From the NCBI RefSeq assembly GCF_023897015.1, contig NZ_JAMHFY010000027.1, forward strand, positions 1 through 63,515: a DNA stretch of 63,515 bases, read 5' to 3'. Under the pieces are notes generated by a model, which did no database searches, had not been told where the DNA came from, and saw only the letters and a list, made by a program, of their open reading frames with translations. Shown here piece by piece: positions 32,487-39,943 of the stretch. Made by a program: the position numbers and the translations under genes. Position 1 is the first letter of the stretch; each line of letters begins with the position of its first letter. The stretch is from Desulfosporosinus nitroreducens. GTDB taxonomy: Bacteria > Bacillota > Desulfitobacteriia > Desulfitobacteriales > Desulfitobacteriaceae.

Positions 32487-34349
32487 TCATTTTTTATTAT
32501 CCTTCCAGTGTAATAATAAGGATGAATTGATAATCACCGCGACTGAACCGGCATTATGTACCAGCGCGCCCACAACAGGTCCGAGAAGCCCTACCATGGC
32601 CAGAATAATTGCGGCAAAATTAAGTGCCATGGAAATCGCCATATTGAACTTGATGGTATTCATCGTTCGTTTTGATAAAGCAAGCAAATGGGGAATGCTC
32701 TTTATATCGTCACCGACCAGGGCAATGTCGGCTGCTTCCACGGCGATATCACTGCCGATACCTCCCATAGCGATGCCCACATGGGCTTTTTTTAGCGCAG
32801 GCGCATCGTTTACACCGTCGCCTACCATGCAGACCAAGTCGCCGCCGCTTTGATACTGTTCGATAATAGCCAGTTTATTTTCGGGCAGGCAATCGGTATG
32901 GATGTCCTGAATTCCTATGAGCTTTGCCATATGAGAAGCGGCATGGTGATTATCACCCGTTAACAAGACGTTCTTAATCCCTAATTTCTCAATGTTCCTA
33001 ACAACATTCACGGCATCGGGCCGTAAAGTGTCCGACAATGCGATAAAACCCGAAGGTTGACCGTCCACAGATACAAAGATGATGGTGCAGCCGTCATTTC
33101 TGTATGTATCCGCCTTGTCTATGATGGTTGGGGGTAAGAGGATAGAGTTATCGCGCAGCAGTTCTGCATTCCCGGCAAGTATCGCGCGGCCGTCTACTAG
33201 AGCGGAAACACCACGCCCCGCAAGCATCTGAAAATCGCTGGGTTCTGGTAAGGATGGGGTTGAGGCAAGCTTGTAATGAGCGACAATGGATTTTCCCAAC
33301 GGATGCTCGGAACGCAGCTCTGCGGAAGCCGTCAGAGACAGCAATTCAGCAACGGTCAGGTTGGGATCAAAGCTCTCAACGGCTGCGACGTCAGGTTTTC
33401 CATAGGTGAGCGTGCCTGTTTTGTCAAAGGCAATTCGCTTTACCGCAGATAATCTTTCCAAGGCGTCGCCTTCGCGGATCAGGATACCAAATTTCGTAGC
33501 GTTGCCGATACCGGCCATAATAGCGGTTGGCGTTGCCAACACCAAAGCACAAGGACAAAATACGACCAAGATGGTCACAGCGCGGATTATTTCATCTGTC
33601 ATTAACCAGGTGGCTCCGGCAGAAAGCAAGGCAATTACTACAATCCAGGTAGCCCATCTGTCCGCAATCCCGACAATCTTCGCTTTGCCGGCGTCGGCCG
33701 ACTGTACCAGCCTTATCATTCTTTGCAGGGAGCTGTCCTCGCCAACTTTTGTAGCCTTCATTTCGAATGTGCCGTACTGATTGACCGTACCGCTATAAAC
33801 CTCATCGCCCTCGCTCTTGTCAACCGGTAGGCTCTCTCCGGTCATCACTGCCTGATTGACCGAGGTTTGACCGTTGATAATAATGCCGTCTACAGCAATG
33901 GTTTCGCCGGCAAGCACCCGGAGGATGTCACCAACCTTGACCTGCTCGGCAGGGACAATAACTTCTTCGCCATTCCTGGCGACCCTTGCAGTTGTAGGAG
34001 TGAGGTGCACCAGTTTTTCAATGCCTGCTCGGGCTTTTGCCACAGTGCGTTCTTCCAGATACGCACCGATTGCCATAATAAAGGCGACTTCGCCAGCCGC
34101 AAAAATTTCGCCAATGATAACCGCGGCAATTAAGGCGATGGATACCAGCACGTCGGCTTTAATATCAAATTCGGTAACGAGGCCGATAACAGCCCCCTTG
34201 ATGATCGGTATCCCGCACAATAAAATTGCCAACCATGCGACATCAAAGGGTAAATCCCCTACATTTAAGAAGCTGATTACGACGGAAATGAACGATATCA
34301 CAAGAAATAGGACTGTCCTTTTTTCGTCGTCTTTTAATAGTTTTATCAA
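32487..34349 (-). CDS. Heavy-metal P1B-type ATPase (Zn/Cd/Pb-like)
   Basis: A 620-aa pump. Landmarks: actuator loop MTGESLPVDKSEGD, metal-site CPC in VFCPCALVLATPTA, phosphorylation site DKTGTLTYG, nucleotide-domain HP motif in SEHPLGKSIV, and GDGVNDAPALKKAHVG. There is no N-terminal HMA metal-binding domain; eight helices are expected. It exports soft divalent metals from the cytoplasm. The start is TTG, preceded by AAAGGATG. A MarR gene and a marR remnant lie upstream, so no ArsR/CadC-type regulator is adjacent. Confidence 0.93.
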   Translation of the reverse strand: MIKLLKDDEKRTVLFLVISFISVVISFLNVGDLPFDVAWLAILLCGIPIIKGAVIGLVTEFDIKADVLVSIALIAAVIIGEIFAAGEVAFIMAIGAYLEERTVAKARAGIEKLVHLTPTTARVARNGEEVIVPAEQVKVGDILRVLAGETIAVDGIIINGQTSVNQAVMTGESLPVDKSEGDEVYSGTVNQYGTFEMKATKVGEDSSLQRMIRLVQSADAGKAKIVGIADRWATWIVVIALLSAGATWLMTDEIIRAVTILVVFCPCALVLATPTAIMAGIGNATKFGILIREGDALERLSAVKRIAFDKTGTLTYGKPDVAAVESFDPNLTVAELLSLTASAELRSEHPLGKSIVAHYKLASTPSLPEPSDFQMLAGRGVSALVDGRAILAGNAELLRDNSILLPPTIIDKADTYRNDGCTIIFVSVDGQPSGFIALSDTLRPDAVNVVRNIEKLGIKNVLLTGDNHHAASHMAKLIGIQDIHTDCLPENKLAIIEQYQSGGDLVCMVGDGVNDAPALKKAHVGIAMGGIGSDIAVEAADIALVGDDIKSIPHLLALSKRTMNTIKFNMAISMALNFAAIILAMVGLLGPVVGALVHNAGSVAVIINSSLLLHWKDNKK

Positions 34350-34390
34350 CTATATCATCCTTTCATATACCTATATTTTTACCGTTTTAA

Positions 34391-34555
34391 GTTAGAGCAA
34401 TTAAGATAGCCCTTCTATCTTCCTGGGTTGATTCAACGTTTTGAAAAATTTTCAAACCTTCTACTCAATTCATAAGCCCACCAACTTAAATAAGATATTC
34501 TTACTATTTGAAATTCAAGATATATTAAGATAAAAATATCCCCTCAAAACAACAT
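34391..34555 (-). pseudogene. marR remnant, duplicate of the neighbouring gene
   Basis: 34391-34460 matches the middle of the intact marR gene (34861-34935), sharing long runs such as TCTATCTTCCTG and GTTGATTCA. 34495-34545 matches that gene's upstream region (35172-35215), sharing AAAAATATC and TTCAAG. So a second marR copy was present, has lost its ends and middle, and is frameshifted. Confidence 0.6.
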
Positions 34556-34726
34556 TGTTTTCAGTAGGTTTACAGATATTGTTAAACGAGAAACCGGCAA
34601 GAACGGACTTCTCTTCTGATGGTTTCTAGTCTTTATTAAAATAGGCAATTAAGTATCTTTTTTTGGTCCTTACGGATCTGTTTTTCCTGTCTCCTTTTAA
34701 TTGGGGATAGACTTTACTGACCCAGA

Positions 34727-35140
34727 TTAAAAAGTCTCCATATTTATCTTTTTAAGGGTATCCTGAAATTGCCTTATTTCATCTTCGCTCAAAACTGAAA
34801 CCATCTGTTCCGTTAATTGTATGTGGTAGTTATGGTGTTCTGCAAAAGCCTTTTTCCCTTTTTCTGTTAGTACAATTAAGTTAACCCGTCTATCTTCCTG
34901 AGTTGATTCACGTTTTGCAAAATTTTTCTTCTCAAGCCTATCGACTGTTACCGTCGTAGTTCCCGTCGTAACTCCCAGTTTTTGAGCTAGAGATTTCATA
35001 TTCATTTTTTCGTGTTCTCCCAATACCTCTAAGGCATGGGCCTCTGAAATTGTTAAATCACTTGCACGTACTATTGAATTTTCCCAAGACGAAAACCCGT
35101 TAAAGAAAAATAAAAGTTCATTTGTTAATTCCTCAATCAT
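34727..35140 (-). CDS. MarR family transcriptional regulator
   Basis: A 137-aa winged-helix regulator: LGEHEKMNMKSLAQKLGVTT, recognition helix region TGTTTVTVDRLEKKNFAKRE and wing QEDRRVNLIVLTEKG. The ATG is preceded by GGAGG. It is transcribed toward the P-type ATPase but separated from it by a remnant of its own duplicate. Target unknown; self-regulation is likely. Confidence 0.92.
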   Translation of the reverse strand: MIEELTNELLFFFNGFSSWENSIVRASDLTISEAHALEVLGEHEKMNMKSLAQKLGVTTGTTTVTVDRLEKKNFAKRESTQEDRRVNLIVLTEKGKKAFAEHHNYHIQLTEQMVSVLSEDEIRQFQDTLKKINMETF

Positions 35141-35494
35141 AAGCCATCCTCCAAATTTAGTTATATCATCTTATTGTTTGATATTCAAGTTGTATTATAC
35201 TAAAAATATCTCTTCCTGACAATCCATATTACAATTCGGAAACAAGTTACCCACTGCAGAGTCTTAATCCTCTTCCAATCGTACTGATTTTCTCAGCAGC
35301 CGCAAGCTTGTACGATATCCACCGTCCAGAGTTTGTACTCGGCGAAACTTGTCGTTTCGCGAAGGGTCATAAAAAAAAGCTTGAACACCTTGCAAATGCG
35401 AGGGCTTTCAAGCTTTTTATAATTTTTAACTGTCAAAGATGAGATTATCTCAACCCTAAACGTCAAAACGATGAGGGCTGAACTGCTCCTGACC
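35141..35494. other. Gap with a terminator-like hairpin
   Basis: AAAAAGCTTGAA (35374-35385) pairs with TTCAAGCTTTTT (35407-35418), giving a terminator for the antitoxin unit or for the opposite side. 35279-35345 holds a short open stretch that I could not assign. Otherwise featureless. Confidence 0.5.
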
Positions 35495-35570
35495 CTAAAA
35501 CTGACCTTTCGAATATCTAATAGTCACAATAACAACCTGCTCTTTCGCTTCGTCAATATCAAAAATGTTT
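35495..35570 (-). pseudogene. RelE/ParE-type toxin, C-terminal stub
   Basis: Overlapping the 3' end of the antitoxin in another frame, the minus strand reads FDIDEAKEQVVIVTIRYSKG and ends GQF-stop. This is the last strand of RelE/ParE toxins (FxIDEEKxxVxIxxVRYS). The catalytic body is missing, so the antitoxin is now an orphan. Confidence 0.55.
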
Positions 35571-35819
35571 TCTCCGCAGAGTGCTGAGCGCTTCTTTGGC
35601 ATCCATTAATTTGCCGCCAGCACGATACTCTGCCTCTGCCTTTGCAATCTCTCTATCAATCTCGTTTTCATCAAGCATTGCTTCGTAGGTTTCGATGCTC
35701 ATTACAACTAAATCGCCATAACCGTTTTTAGTGATGAAGATAGGCTCGTTTTTCGCATGGCACAGGTCAGAAATTTCGTAAGTTTTTCTAAGGTCTGTAA
35801 TAGGTCTGATCTGTGGCAT
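35559..35819 (-). CDS. Phd/YefM-type antitoxin
   Basis: An 86-aa protein with the Phd/YefM N-terminal DNA-binding fold: IRPITDLRKTYEISDLCHAK, EPIFITKNGYGDLVVMSIET. The C-terminal arm (REIAKAEAEYRAGGKLMDAK) would wrap the toxin. The cognate toxin is reduced to a 25-codon stub. The last residues (LSTLRRKHF) run into the toxin junction and may not be original. Confidence 0.88.
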   Translation of the reverse strand: MPQIRPITDLRKTYEISDLCHAKNEPIFITKNGYGDLVVMSIETYEAMLDENEIDREIAKAEAEYRAGGKLMDAKEALSTLRRKHF

Positions 35820-36131
35820 AACACTCGCTCCCTCTTTTGATTATTCTATCGCTATTATGCTCATTTAACAACAAAATGCCTTTCACGTCATTTCATAATT
35901 ATATAGACGGGAATTTGGCGACTTTCTTTTGCTCTGGAAAACAAAATATCTTTCAGTGCTAATCTCAAATTCAGAAAACTTGAATTCAAAGTATCGGCTC
36001 CTACATCATTGGCAAGGTATTATTTCTCCGCTGGGGGTGCAGTGCTTCCCGCCATGCAATACGATAATAATCTAATACTTTTTAAAAACCAAATTCTCAC
36101 CCCTTAATACCGCGAAAATCTAGTTTACAAA
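35820..36131. other. Gap without clear genes
   Basis: A short plus-strand open stretch (about 36000-36107) ends just before TAA but has no start or recognisable family. I see nothing else here apart from the antitoxin promoter region. Confidence 0.4.
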
Positions 36132-36332
36132 CTAGTGTATATTAATTACCAGCAAAACAATGGCAAATAGAATGAAAACCTTAAGAATATTAAATCCCAT
36201 AATCACAATTGAAGCCAAATATCGTACTACTGCATTTGATTCGTCAACTGGGTCAACATGACGAGACAACAGAATTGTAGCTAAATGTAATACGAATCCC
36301 AAAAACAAAAGACCTATGATTTTCAAAATCAT
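36132..36332 (-). CDS. Small membrane protein (66 aa)
   Basis: Two or three hydrophobic segments (IIGLLFLGFVLHLATILL; YLASIVIMGFNILKVFILF). The ATG has a very strong GGGGGAGG site. No family recognised. It resembles small stress or spore-associated membrane proteins in composition only. Confidence 0.6.
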   Translation of the reverse strand: MILKIIGLLFLGFVLHLATILLSRHVDPVDESNAVVRYLASIVIMGFNILKVFILFAIVLLVINIH

Positions 36333-36451
36333 TGATCCTCCCCCCTCAACCCTAAATTTCTGTATAACTTAATAATTTTAAACACTCAATAATAGCTAGA
36401 TGTCGTTGTATATAGATTTCCACATCTCATCTGCACATTCCTTCCAATTAA

Positions 36452-36614
36452 CGCTATCCTCGACGAAACAGTGTTTCCCAAAGACAAAGTCGTCGATGTG
36501 AAAATTACCATAGATGACAATGATTTCAACATAAGGCTGAGTGGCAGACTGAAGGGGTTAACTGCCAATGCCTCACAGTTTAAGAATTTTGTAAAGTTCT
36601 CTTATTCTAGTTAA
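36452..36614 (+). pseudogene. CotH-like spore coat protein fragment
   Basis: Plus-strand frame reads FPKDKVVDVKITIDDNDF, the conserved N-terminal stretch of CotH-type spore kinases (FPKDKVVDVKIxIDExDW), then degenerates and stops at 36612-36614. No start or ribosome binding site. The kinase body is absent. Confidence 0.5.
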
Positions 36615-36699
36615 CAAAAATTCTACCAATGCATATTCAATAAGTCAGAATTTTTATATAATTAAAATCAAATAAATAGTCGATTGGGAGATGGGTTTT

Positions 36700-37077
36700 A
36701 TGAATTTAAAAGTAGGCGATGTTTTTGCTTATCAAAAAACTTTTACAGAACAAGAAATATTGCAGTTTGGAGAACTAACTGGAGATAAGGGAAGCCACCA
36801 TATTGAGAGAGATGACCAAGGTAGACTCATGGCACAAGGGTTGCTCACTGCTTCTGTCGGAACAAAAATCGGCGGTGACTTAAATTATATCGCACGAGAG
36901 ATGGTCAGTAAGTTCATTCGCCCTGTCTTTTCAGGAGACACAATTACATGTGAACTAACTATCACGAAAGCCGACAAAAAGGAAGGCTTCACTGAAGTTG
37001 CAATGAAATCCTTTTACAAAAATCAACACGGTAAAGAAGTGCTTGTTGGAAACAGTTACGGGATTATCCGTGATTAG
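36700..37077 (+). CDS. MaoC-like hot-dog dehydratase family protein
   Basis: A 125-aa single hot-dog domain: VGDVFAYQKTFTEQEILQFG, LTGDKGSHHIER, LMAQGLLTASVGTKIG and FIRPVFSGDTITCEL follow the MaoC/R-hydratase pattern. The usual catalytic D-x(4)-H (D-x-NP-x-H) motif is altered to D-K-G-S-H-H, keeping Asp and His. ATG 36700 is chosen because GGGAG lies nine bases upstream; ATG 36691 is too close. It stands alone and has a terminator at 37105. Substrate unknown. Confidence 0.82.
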   Translation: MNLKVGDVFAYQKTFTEQEILQFGELTGDKGSHHIERDDQGRLMAQGLLTASVGTKIGGDLNYIAREMVSKFIRPVFSGDTITCELTITKADKKEGFTEVAMKSFYKNQHGKEVLVGNSYGIIRD

Positions 37078-37104
37078 TTTAGCCTTCAAACACTTGTGTT
37101 GAGC

Positions 37105-37133
37105 AGGTCTAATGAGTATCAATCATTAGACCT
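37105..37133 (+). terminator. Rho-independent terminator
   Basis: AGGTCTAATGA (37105-37115) pairs perfectly with TCATTAGACCT (37123-37133), followed by CTTTTG. It ends the MaoC-like gene. Confidence 0.85.
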
Positions 37134-37139
37134 CTTTTG

Positions 37140-37400
37140 CGTTCTCTATTTCGCAAGCACCGAGATACGTTGGCTCCAGAAGATTTGGGATTGCGCAATT
37201 TTTTATACTGTTCTTTGCGGTGTCGGGCCTTCTTTAACGGCTTTTCCGCCTGGAGAGTAAAATCCAAAGGATTGAAGCTCTTTCCATCAAAGAAAAAAAG
37301 ATGCCGCATCCCACTGGCATCCCCTTGGCGGCAATTGCACGAATTTTCAAGTGGCACCCTTATTCCACCTAAAAAACGAAAATCCCAAAGATGATAATCG
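37140..37400 (-). pseudogene. Transposase fragment (IS4-type DDE suspected)
   Basis: The minus strand encodes FFFDGKSFNPLDFTLQAEKP followed by a basic stretch KARHRKEQYKKLRNPKSSGA. The pattern W/F-DG-F-PLDF-L-S/EK followed by Lys/Arg-rich K-R...R resembles the region around the second Asp of IS4-family transposases. Both ends are missing and no terminal repeats were found. 37400-37657 holds no other gene. Confidence 0.4.
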
Positions 37401-37657
37401 TGCATATCTCCAAATCGCTGTTTTTGCCTAAAAATTCGTCCGCTTTTTGCTCTAAAACCACAACATATAGTGGTTGACTCGCCTCATTTTTCCTTTAAAC
37501 CACTATTCGTCATCAAAATTATACTCTCAACATGCCTTGAGTAGACAAAAATGATGTTGTGAGAACCTACCGGTTCCTTGGTTGAAGAGTATTTTTCACT
37601 AAAACGGATTATCAATGAAAAAGAGTCAAGAAACAATATCCTTGACTCTTTCAATTC

Positions 37658-38240
37658 CTACACATTAATACCCAAAATTCTCAACTGTTCATTGATCTTA
37701 GCTTCAAGCTCCGCAATTTCTTGTTTATCTTGCTCTAATTGCTTATTCACTTCATCAAGATCAATGGCTTGTTCTTCTTCAGACGTATCTACATAGCGAG
37801 GAATATTTAAGTGAAACTCGTTTTCTTTGATTTCTTCAAGTGCTGCCACGTGAGCGTATTTATCAACATCCACACGATTTTTGTAAGTTGCAATAATCTT
37901 ATTGATGTTTTTATCAGTAAGTTTATTTTGATTCTTACCTTTTTCAAATTCGTTGCTTGCATCGATTAACAAGATATCTTTTGTTTTACGATTTTTCTTG
38001 AATACTAAAATCGTAGTTGGGATGGATACACCGTAAAACAAGTTGGCAGGTAACCCTATCACTGTATCAAGGTAGTTTTTCTCAATTATGGTTTGACGGA
38101 TCGCACCTTCTGCCGCACCACGGAACAAGACACCATGGCAGTACAATCGCCATTGTTCCCGTATCATTCAGGTGATACAAACTGTGTAAAATGAATGCAT
38201 AATCTGCCTATGATTTCAACGCAAACCCCTTTATTAGAGG
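37658..38240 (-). pseudogene. Type I restriction methyltransferase (hsdM), C-terminal fragment
   Basis: Reads GVLFRGAAEGAIRQTIIEKN, YLDTVIGLPANLFYGVSIPT and LLIDASNEFEKGKNQNKLTD, all typical of HsdM. Upstream, the frame jumps by two bases at about 38137 (CTGCC-ATGG where PHG is expected) and then reads ADYAFILHSLYHLNDTGTMA, with an in-frame TAG at about 38209. The N-terminal SAM-binding half and the hsdS/hsdR genes are absent. The long helix at the end (LEQDKQEIAELEAKINEQLR) is intact. Confidence 0.85.
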
Positions 38241-38432
38241 GAATAAACACAAAAAATTGTTCATTTCATAGGGTCCATCTTTCCCTTGTTCTGACTTCCC
38301 ATCCAATACACCAAGTCTTTCCAATACCTCCTTAGCCTGAAGTACCGTTCCGCACAAATTGCCTCGGCGTTAAATACCCATGAAGAGTTTGGCTATCCTA
38401 AAAAATAAGATCAGGCATTCAAACAAGATTGA

Positions 38433-38657
38433 TTAAAACAACAAGCCACTTTTCCCCAAAATAATCGTTAGCAAACCATACACTAACGTGCCAACTCCTA
38501 CTATAAATAAGGCCAGACCATAACGTTTAATGTAATTATGATAATACTGATTAGTTGAGGGTTTGATTTTAAACCCATCAAACATTCCAACGATTTCTGG
38601 TTTTAGTACACACCATAAACCGATTGCAAGAAACAAAATTGCTGTAACTAACAACAT
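38433..38657 (-). CDS. DUF6199-like small membrane protein
   Basis: A 74-aa protein with two hydrophobic helices (MLLVTAILFLAIGLWCVL and YGLALFIVGVGTLVYGLL) separated by the polar loop KPEIVGMFDGFKIKPSTNQ. The layout is that of small DUF6199 proteins. ATG preceded by GGGAG. No operon partner. Function unknown. Confidence 0.6.
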   Translation of the reverse strand: MLLVTAILFLAIGLWCVLKPEIVGMFDGFKIKPSTNQYYHNYIKRYGLALFIVGVGTLVYGLLTIILGKSGLLF

Positions 38658-38733
38658 GAAGATTCTCCCTTCTTAATTAGATTAGTCATGGTACCCTAGA
38701 GTAATTTAGGACAAGAACACAATAGAGCCGAAC

Positions 38734-38850
38734 ATGGATTGCTTTACCTGTAGTCAATACGTCATGCTCTGCTACAATGAATGCCGTCTCAAAGGGGCAT
38801 TTGAATATTTAAGCGATATTTCTTATTATTATAAACGAGCGAGTAAATGA
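38734..38850 (+). CDS. Cys-rich micro-ORF coupled to a methyltransferase gene
   Basis: A 38-codon frame reading MDCFTCSQYVMLCYNECRLK and more, with four Cys in 15 residues (CxxC...C...C). Its stop overlaps the methyltransferase start (ATGA), so translation could be coupled. The ribosome binding site is weak. It may be a metal-binding leader peptide, or the end of a lost upstream gene. Confidence 0.35.
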   Translation: MDCFTCSQYVMLCYNECRLKGAFEYLSDISYYYKRASK

Positions 38851-39626
38851 ATGAGAAGGGATTGAAGGCATTTATGATAAATCAGCGCGAAGATTTTACT
38901 TATCGGCTTTTAATGGATGCAGGTATTAAAAAAGGGTTCCGGATACTGGATGTAGGCTGCGGTTCCGGAGATGTAACTTTATTGGCAGCAGAAATTGTGG
39001 GCGATGACGGTGAAGTAATTGGCTTTGATACAAACGAGGCAGCACTTGACATAGCTCGAAATGCCGCTGTCGAAAGGCGCATCATTAATGCAAAATTTAT
39101 TAAGGCTGAAATTAGCGGGTTGCCGCAAAACATTGGGCGGTTTGATGCGATTATCGGACGCAGAGTTCTGATGTATCAACCAGATGCAACTCACAGTGTT
39201 AAGAGTCTTCTGCCCTACCTGAAAACAAATGGGTTGGTTGTTTTTCAGGAGAGCGATTCAATGGGATCATTTAAGAATATGGATTTACCGCTACATACAC
39301 AAGCTCAAGCGTGGATTTGGGATACCGTGGCAAAAGAAGGCGGTAATGTTCATATTGGCTTAAATCTATATTGCGTATTTAAGCAGGCTGGATTAACGAT
39401 TGCCCAGGTAAGGGCGGAAGCCGTTTTACAAACACCTGAAACAGGCAGCGATCTTGCGTGGGTCGTAAAGATGATGCTGCCCCGGATCATCCAATCGGGT
39501 ACTGCTAATCAAAAAGAAATCGATATTGATTTATTGGAAGAAAGACTGAACGGTGAACGGCAAAATGCAGATGCAGTTTTTGTGAGGGATATGACCTTTG
39601 GTATCTGGGGAACATTGCAGGCTTGA
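38847..39626 (+). CDS. Class I SAM-dependent methyltransferase
   Basis: A 259-aa enzyme. SAM motif I ILDVGCGSGDVTLLAAEIV (about residues 34-52), acidic residue FDTNEAAL after strand 2, and post-motif GRFDAIIGRRVLMYQPD. It resembles UbiE/Methyltransf_11-type small-molecule methylases. The ATG overlaps the stop of a Cys-rich micro-ORF. No pathway neighbours; substrate unknown. Confidence 0.9.
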   Translation: MNEKGLKAFMINQREDFTYRLLMDAGIKKGFRILDVGCGSGDVTLLAAEIVGDDGEVIGFDTNEAALDIARNAAVERRIINAKFIKAEISGLPQNIGRFDAIIGRRVLMYQPDATHSVKSLLPYLKTNGLVVFQESDSMGSFKNMDLPLHTQAQAWIWDTVAKEGGNVHIGLNLYCVFKQAGLTIAQVRAEAVLQTPETGSDLAWVVKMMLPRIIQSGTANQKEIDIDLLEERLNGERQNADAVFVRDMTFGIWGTLQA

Positions 39627-39943
39627 GCTATCATGATTGGCGGCATCGATAACAGACTCTATAACATACCATCGGCAGAGACAGCGGCAGCTTTCATGGA
39701 GAAAGGGAGGTTTGGAGGTTTGGGCTTTTCCGTCTTTCAGTAAGCTAGCTTAATTCCCGTCAAAACGGGCAATTTCGCAAAACCTCGTCGCCCACTTCCG
39801 CAACGACTTCCCGGAAGGCTGCCCTGCCTGAGCCTCATGCTTATTTTCCAAAAATTTTCGCTCCTTGAGTTCGCTTTTCCGGCGGGATCACCTTTCCCTG
39901 ATTATAGTCCATTTTTCCTCCCAACTTTACTGACGATTAGTCC
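39627..39943. other. Gap without assigned genes
   Basis: A 23-codon minus-strand frame (about 39844-39912, MDYNQGKVIPPEKRTQG...) is visible but too short to assign. CTTTCAGTAAGCTAGCTTA near 39733 is a small dyad. Nothing else seen. Confidence 0.4.

Noticed and set aside
33874-34395. 173-aa plus-strand ORF opposite the P-type ATPase gene
   Set aside because: Antisense shadow; no ribosome binding site and no family pattern, while the minus strand encodes intact P-type motifs.
35279-35360. Possible third UGA-containing Cys-rich frame (AC-G-C-UGA)
   Set aside because: No homologous sequence after the UGA and no start; judged chance.
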